Under the pieces are notes generated by a model that was not told where the DNA came from, did no database searches, and was given only the letters and a program-made list of their open reading frames with translations. The translations under genes and the position numbers were made by a program. DNA of 25,722 nucleotides from NCBI GenBank assembly GCA_036351575.1, contig JAZBPJ010000057.1:1-25722 (forward strand). The letters run 5' to 3'. This document shows positions 22,850 through 25,722 of this stretch, one piece after another (the first letter of the stretch is position 1; every line of letters begins with the position of its first letter). This DNA comes from JABDPF01 sp036351575 (GTDB lineage: Bacteria > Pseudomonadota > Gammaproteobacteria > Xanthomonadales > SZUA-36).

Positions 22850-23817
22850 GACTTGTATATGCCCGTGGTTCGTTGCGCTTCTTTCGCCACCGCCTCGCGT
22901 AAAAACTCCGGGGCCAGCACTTCGACCTCTGAGCCGTAGCGCATGATATCCATGATCAGTTCGCGTGCACCGCTGAACGGCACTTTCAGCAGCCAGGAGC
23001 CGTCATCCATGAATTCGCCTTCCTGCTCCGGGTGCCAGTTCTCCTCGGCCACCCAGCGCGACATCTCGGGGGTGAACTTCAACTCGGCGGTATGCTCGGC
23101 CGGGCCGGAGAAAATACCGTAGGAACGGTCGAAGTGCTCCGACAGCCTGGCTTTGCTCACCGCCTTGGCTTTTTTCTCCAGCAGCGTCTGTTCGCGAATC
23201 CGTTCCAGTGCGAAGCTGCGCAGGCCCTTGGCCTCGTGACACCAGGCGTCCAGGTACCAGGAGTTGCGGTGCTGGGTCAGGCGCTGCGGCGAAACGACGC
23301 GCTCGCTTTCCTCGTCGCGGCCGCGGCCGTGGTAACGGATTTTCAGCCGCTTGCGCTGCACCAGTGCGCCCAGCACATCCTGGAACATGCGCGCCGGCAC
23401 CGCCCTGCCCGCCACGTTCTGGATATGAATGCGGGATTCGCCGCTTTCCGGCTCAACACCCTTTTTCTGCAGCAGCGAGGTGATCCGACCCTGCAGGGAC
23501 TTCAATTCGCCTTCCAGCAGGCCGGGCTGCACGTTGCCCAGCACCTGGCGCGCGGTCAGCAAGGCCTGCAATTCACCGGGGCTGATCCAGATACCCGGCA
23601 GGTCAAAGGGCTGCTCGTAACTGCGGTCGTAGTAAAAACCCCGGTTTTCCGAATCCTGTTCGAGCGGCGCTCCGAGGAAATCCCGCAGTTCCGCTATCAG
23701 GCGATACAAGGTGGCTTGCGAGCAACCCAGCCGCTCCATCAGGTCATGCCGCGAGATCGGCGTGCGGCGCTGGTTGAGGATGTTATGGAGGTGGTACAGG
23801 CGTTCGACTTTGCTCAT
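22828..23817 (-). CDS. WYL-domain transcriptional regulator with N-terminal HTH
   Basis: 329 residues. A winged helix-turn-helix of the DeoR/HTH_11 kind occupies about 1-62 (SRHDLMERLGCSQATLYRLI is the helix-turn-helix). A WYL domain follows (about 140-215) with the name-giving Trp187-Tyr188-Leu189 in NSWYLDAW and ALERI after it, then a WCX C-terminal extension. WYL proteins bind small ligands or nucleic acid and control DNA repair, phage defence or metabolic genes; the target is not visible here. The final residues VIPEFA are encoded by a REP-like element, so the C-terminus has been formed or altered by it. No Shine-Dalgarno is present; TAGAAT at 23824-23829 suggests a leaderless start. Confidence 0.9.
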   Translation of the reverse strand: MSKVERLYHLHNILNQRRTPISRHDLMERLGCSQATLYRLIAELRDFLGAPLEQDSENRGFYYDRSYEQPFDLPGIWISPGELQALLTARQVLGNVQPGLLEGELKSLQGRITSLLQKKGVEPESGESRIHIQNVAGRAVPARMFQDVLGALVQRKRLKIRYHGRGRDEESERVVSPQRLTQHRNSWYLDAWCHEAKGLRSFALERIREQTLLEKKAKAVSKARLSEHFDRSYGIFSGPAEHTAELKFTPEMSRWVAEENWHPEQEGEFMDDGSWLLKVPFSGARELIMDIMRYGSEVEVLAPEFLREAVAKEAQRTTGIYKSVIPEFA

Positions 23818-24011
23818 CGGGTTATTCTAGCGCTATTTCTTGATCCGGTTTGCCCGGTCATGGCGTTCAATCGAGGCCGACCAGAACAGGATGTTTTGTG
23901 AGGCCGACCCGTTCGACAGCCGAGTGCGAGGATACCCCGCAAGGGGCGCCGAGACAGACGCACGAGCCGGGTTAAGGGCCCGGGTTGCTGTTTGGCGTGG
24001 AGGTGAGAAGA

Positions 24012-24046
24012 TCCCGGATAAGCGCTTCGCGCTTTCCGGGATGACG
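24012..24046. repeat. REP-like element, copy 2
   Basis: TCCCGG (24012-24017) and CCGGGA (24036-24041) frame an inner AGCGC-TTC-GCGCT hairpin, followed by TGACG. The outer arms, 3-nt loop and TGACG tail are the same as in copy 1 at 22815, while the inner stem differs by compensating changes, as in a mobile or selected palindrome family. Confidence 0.65.
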
Positions 24047-24116
24047 TGAGTAAAAACAGGCCGCTTTCCGGGATGACGTGAGTAAAAACAAGCCGCTTTC
24101 CGGGATGACGGGAGTA
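24032..24116. repeat. 32-bp tandem repeat (2.7 copies) built on a half REP element
   Basis: CTTTCCGGGATGACG recurs at 24032, 24064 and 24096, exactly 32 bp apart. The first two full units differ at one base; the third is cut off before the gltX stop. Each unit is the right arm of the REP-like element plus TGAGTAAAAACA. Confidence 0.85.
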
Positions 24117-24117
24117 C

Positions 24118-25524
24118 TTATGAAGCAGCGGCGCGGGCCTCCACGAACGCGATGGCCTTTCGAACCCGGGCCAGGCTGCGTTCACGGCCGACCAGTAACA
24201 GGGTCTTGTCGATCGAAGGGCTGACCGCGCTGCCGGCCAGCGCGACGCGCAGCGGCTGGGCGATCTTGCCCATTCCGGCTTCCAGTTCCTCGGCGGTGCC
24301 GCGCACGATGCCGTCCAGCGCCTCGACAGCCCAGTCGTCCAGCACTTCCAATTTTGCCAGGACCGCCTGCAGCGGCTCCAGCGCCACCGGGCGCAGGTGC
24401 TTCTTGGCCGCGTTTGCGTCGAACTCGTCGAAATCCTCGTAGAACATGCGGCTGACCTCGGCCATCTCTTTCAGCGTTTTCACGCGGTCCGCCTGCACGC
24501 CGACCAGGTCTTCGAGCGCCGGCCCGTTGTCGGCGTCAATGCCCAGCGCGTCGAACTGGAACGCCAGGTGTTTCGCCACCTCGGCGGCCGGCAGTTCGCG
24601 CATGTAGTGCTGATTGAGCCAGTCGAGCTTGTCGGTGCTGAAGGCCGAGGCCTTGCGGTTGACATCGTCGATGTCGAACAGGCTGATCATCTCCTCGCGG
24701 CTGAACACCTCCTGGTCGCCGTGCGACCAGCCCAGGCGCACCAGGTAGTTCACCAGCGCCTGCGGCAGGTAGCCGTCGTCGCGGTACTGCAGCACGCTGA
24801 CCGCGCCGTGGCGCTTGCTCAGGCGCGCGCCGTCGTCGCCGAGGATCATCGGCACGTGCGCGAACTCCGGCGGCTCGGCGCCCAATGCGCGATAGATGTT
24901 GATCTGCCGCGGCGTGTTGTTGATGTGGTCGTCGCCGCGGATCACCAGCGAAACCTCCATGTCCATGTCGTCCACGACCACGGTGAAGTTGTAAGTCGGC
25001 GAGCCGTCCGGCCGCGCGATGACCAGGTCGTCCAGTTCGTCGTTGGAAATCGAGATGCGCCCGCGCACGCGGTCTTCGAATACCACCGAGCCGCCCTGCG
25101 GGTTCTTGAAGCGCACCACGGGCTTCACGCCATCGACCGGCTCCGCGCCGGCCCGGCAATGCCCGTCGTAGCGCGGCTTGAGACCCGCTTTCATCGCCTC
25201 TTCACGCAACGTGCCGATACGCTCCTTGCTGCAATAGCAGTGATAAGCCTGGCCCTCGTCCAGCAATTGCTGCACCACCTCTGCGTAGCGGCCAAAGCGC
25301 TGCGTCTGGTAGAACGGCCCCTCGTCGTAGTCCAGCCCCATCCATTCCATGCCTTCCAGGATCGCCTGCACGGACTCGGGCGTGGAGCGCTCCAGGTCGG
25401 TGTCCTCGATGCGCAGGATGAATTTACCGCCCGCGTGGCGCGCCTGCAGGTAACAGAACAGCGCGGTACGCGCGCCGCCCACGTGAAGGTAGCCGGTCGG
25501 GCTGGGTGCAAAACGGGTTCTCAT
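24118..25524 (-). CDS. gltX: Glutamyl-tRNA synthetase
   Basis: 468 residues, the normal size for a bacterial GluRS. The class I signatures are present: the HIGH-type motif in FAPSPTGYLHVGGARTAL (residues 5-22) and the KMSKS-type RLSKRHG with Lys237. FKNPQGGSVVFEDRVRG and VIRGDDHINNTPRQINIYRA are typical of the family. The enzyme charges tRNA-Glu with glutamate in the cytosol; whether it also charges tRNA-Gln cannot be decided by eye. The family's four-Cys zinc site appears only partly: YHCYCSKE and HCRAG carry C-C and C residues near 97-124. It follows a strong terminator, so it needs its own promoter in the 30-bp leader or read-through. AGGA lies near the ATG. Confidence 0.96.
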   Translation of the reverse strand: MRTRFAPSPTGYLHVGGARTALFCYLQARHAGGKFILRIEDTDLERSTPESVQAILEGMEWMGLDYDEGPFYQTQRFGRYAEVVQQLLDEGQAYHCYCSKERIGTLREEAMKAGLKPRYDGHCRAGAEPVDGVKPVVRFKNPQGGSVVFEDRVRGRISISNDELDDLVIARPDGSPTYNFTVVVDDMDMEVSLVIRGDDHINNTPRQINIYRALGAEPPEFAHVPMILGDDGARLSKRHGAVSVLQYRDDGYLPQALVNYLVRLGWSHGDQEVFSREEMISLFDIDDVNRKASAFSTDKLDWLNQHYMRELPAAEVAKHLAFQFDALGIDADNGPALEDLVGVQADRVKTLKEMAEVSRMFYEDFDEFDANAAKKHLRPVALEPLQAVLAKLEVLDDWAVEALDGIVRGTAEELEAGMGKIAQPLRVALAGSAVSPSIDKTLLLVGRERSLARVRKAIAFVEARAAAS

Positions 25525-25554
25525 AGTCGATATCCTGGGGCCTGTCGTCAGGCC

Positions 25555-25584
25555 AAAAAAAAAGCCGCCTCATGGAGAGGCGGC
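25555..25584 (-). terminator. Intrinsic terminator upstream of gltX
   Basis: On the minus strand GCCGCCT, a 7-nt loop and AGGCGGC form a 7-bp stem, followed by nine Ts. It ends the transcript of the partial gene at 25639. A second stem, GGCCTG/CAGGCC (25539-25554), lies between it and gltX. Confidence 0.88.
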
Positions 25585-25638
25585 AAGTTTATCAGAAGCG
25601 CGTCGGTAGGAGAGACTGAAGCGCGCTTCGGGGGAGAT

Positions 25639-25722
25639 TCAGCAGCTGTCCTCGCGAATCACGATGTTCGCGGTGGTGGACGGAACCTCTTCGGGCAGGT
25701 AGAACACGGTCCAGTTCTGATC
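25639..25722 (-). CDS. C-terminal end of an unidentified protein (partial)
   Basis: The last 27 codons and a TGA stop are in the window; the start lies beyond 25722. They read DQNWTVFYLPEEVPSTTANI and then VIREDSC. The 54-bp spacing to a strong terminator on the same strand supports a real gene end. The fragment is too short to name a family. A terminal cysteine is unusual but not diagnostic. Confidence 0.6.
   Translation of the reverse strand, partial: DQNWTVFYLPEEVPSTTANIVIREDSC

Larger units (their letters stand above)
23818..24117. other. 300-bp gene-free region with repeats and possible RNA structure
   Basis: The stretch between gltX and the WYL gene holds no credible gene. It contains a -10-like TAGAAT (minus strand, 23824-23829) 6 bp before the WYL ATG; GAGGCCGACC twice, 27 bp apart (23873, 23900); a CCCC-GCAA-GGGG hairpin with a GNRA loop (23935-23946); a CCGGG/CCCGG hairpin (23967-23983); and, from 24012, a REP-like palindrome followed by a 32-bp tandem repeat. 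An open frame on the minus strand runs through it but also into gltX and is best explained as non-coding. Confidence 0.6.

Noticed and set aside
24032..24116. 32-bp periodic repeat as a CRISPR array
   Set aside because: The units are contiguous with no unique spacers, and there are no cas genes nearby.
23814..24185. 123-codon open frame on the minus strand between gltX and the WYL gene
   Set aside because: It runs through the REP-like element and the tandem repeat and overlaps the gltX 3' end; composition is not protein-like.

Overview
This window is a stretch of chromosomal core genome from a GC-rich gammaproteobacterium. Three things point there: the rpoE-rseA-rseB-rseC(-mucD/degP-like) sigma-E cluster, the queG / nnr-tsaE-amiB arrangement (known from E. 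coli), and a class 2 quinone-linked PyrD next to an E. coli-type MurB. The exact lineage cannot be fixed by eye. I see no insertion sequences, prophage genes, CRISPR arrays, tRNAs or rRNAs.

Layout. (1) 1-2773, minus strand: the sigma-E envelope-stress operon, ending in the signal peptide of a probable periplasmic protease cut by the window edge. A good sigma-E-type promoter lies upstream of rpoE. (2) 3080-6641, plus strand: an ALDH7-family aminoadipate-semialdehyde dehydrogenase, then pyrD and murB, which overlap. (3) 6805-9355: a standalone BLUF blue-light sensor (plus), then glutaryl-CoA dehydrogenase and a cytosolic 5'-nucleotidase (minus). (4) 9452-14663, plus: a tightly packed five-gene operon of a LolA-like periplasmic protein, two FtsX/MacB-type permeases, a LolD-type ATPase and a DUF1302-like outer-membrane beta-barrel. 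It looks like a complete trans-envelope lipid or lipoprotein export machine. (5) 14805-16198: a secreted protein made of two copies of an unrecognised ~100-residue domain (plus), facing a small c-type cytochrome (minus). (6) 16254-20780: amiB, tsaE and nnr (minus) with queG divergent (plus). (7) 20887-22395: a class III aminotransferase with an unusual active-site motif, then a strong terminator. (8) 22494-24117: a 72-residue membrane protein with a promoter/operator palindrome, a WYL-domain regulator, and a patch of REP-like palindromes with a 32-bp tandem repeat. (9) gltX, a terminator, and the last 27 codons of an unidentified gene.

How the parts fit. RpoE, RseA, RseB and the protease form a stress-sensing cascade that would watch the outer membrane, the same compartment served by the region 4 exporter. 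The ALDH7 enzyme, glutaryl-CoA dehydrogenase and, more speculatively, the class III aminotransferase fit an aminoadipate/glutaryl-CoA route of lysine catabolism, although they are not in one operon. The points most worth a second look are the five-gene exporter and its overlapping upstream palindromes, the duplicated secreted protein, the WYL regulator / small membrane protein / operator unit, two possible leaderless promoters, and the REP-like elements with their tandem derivative.
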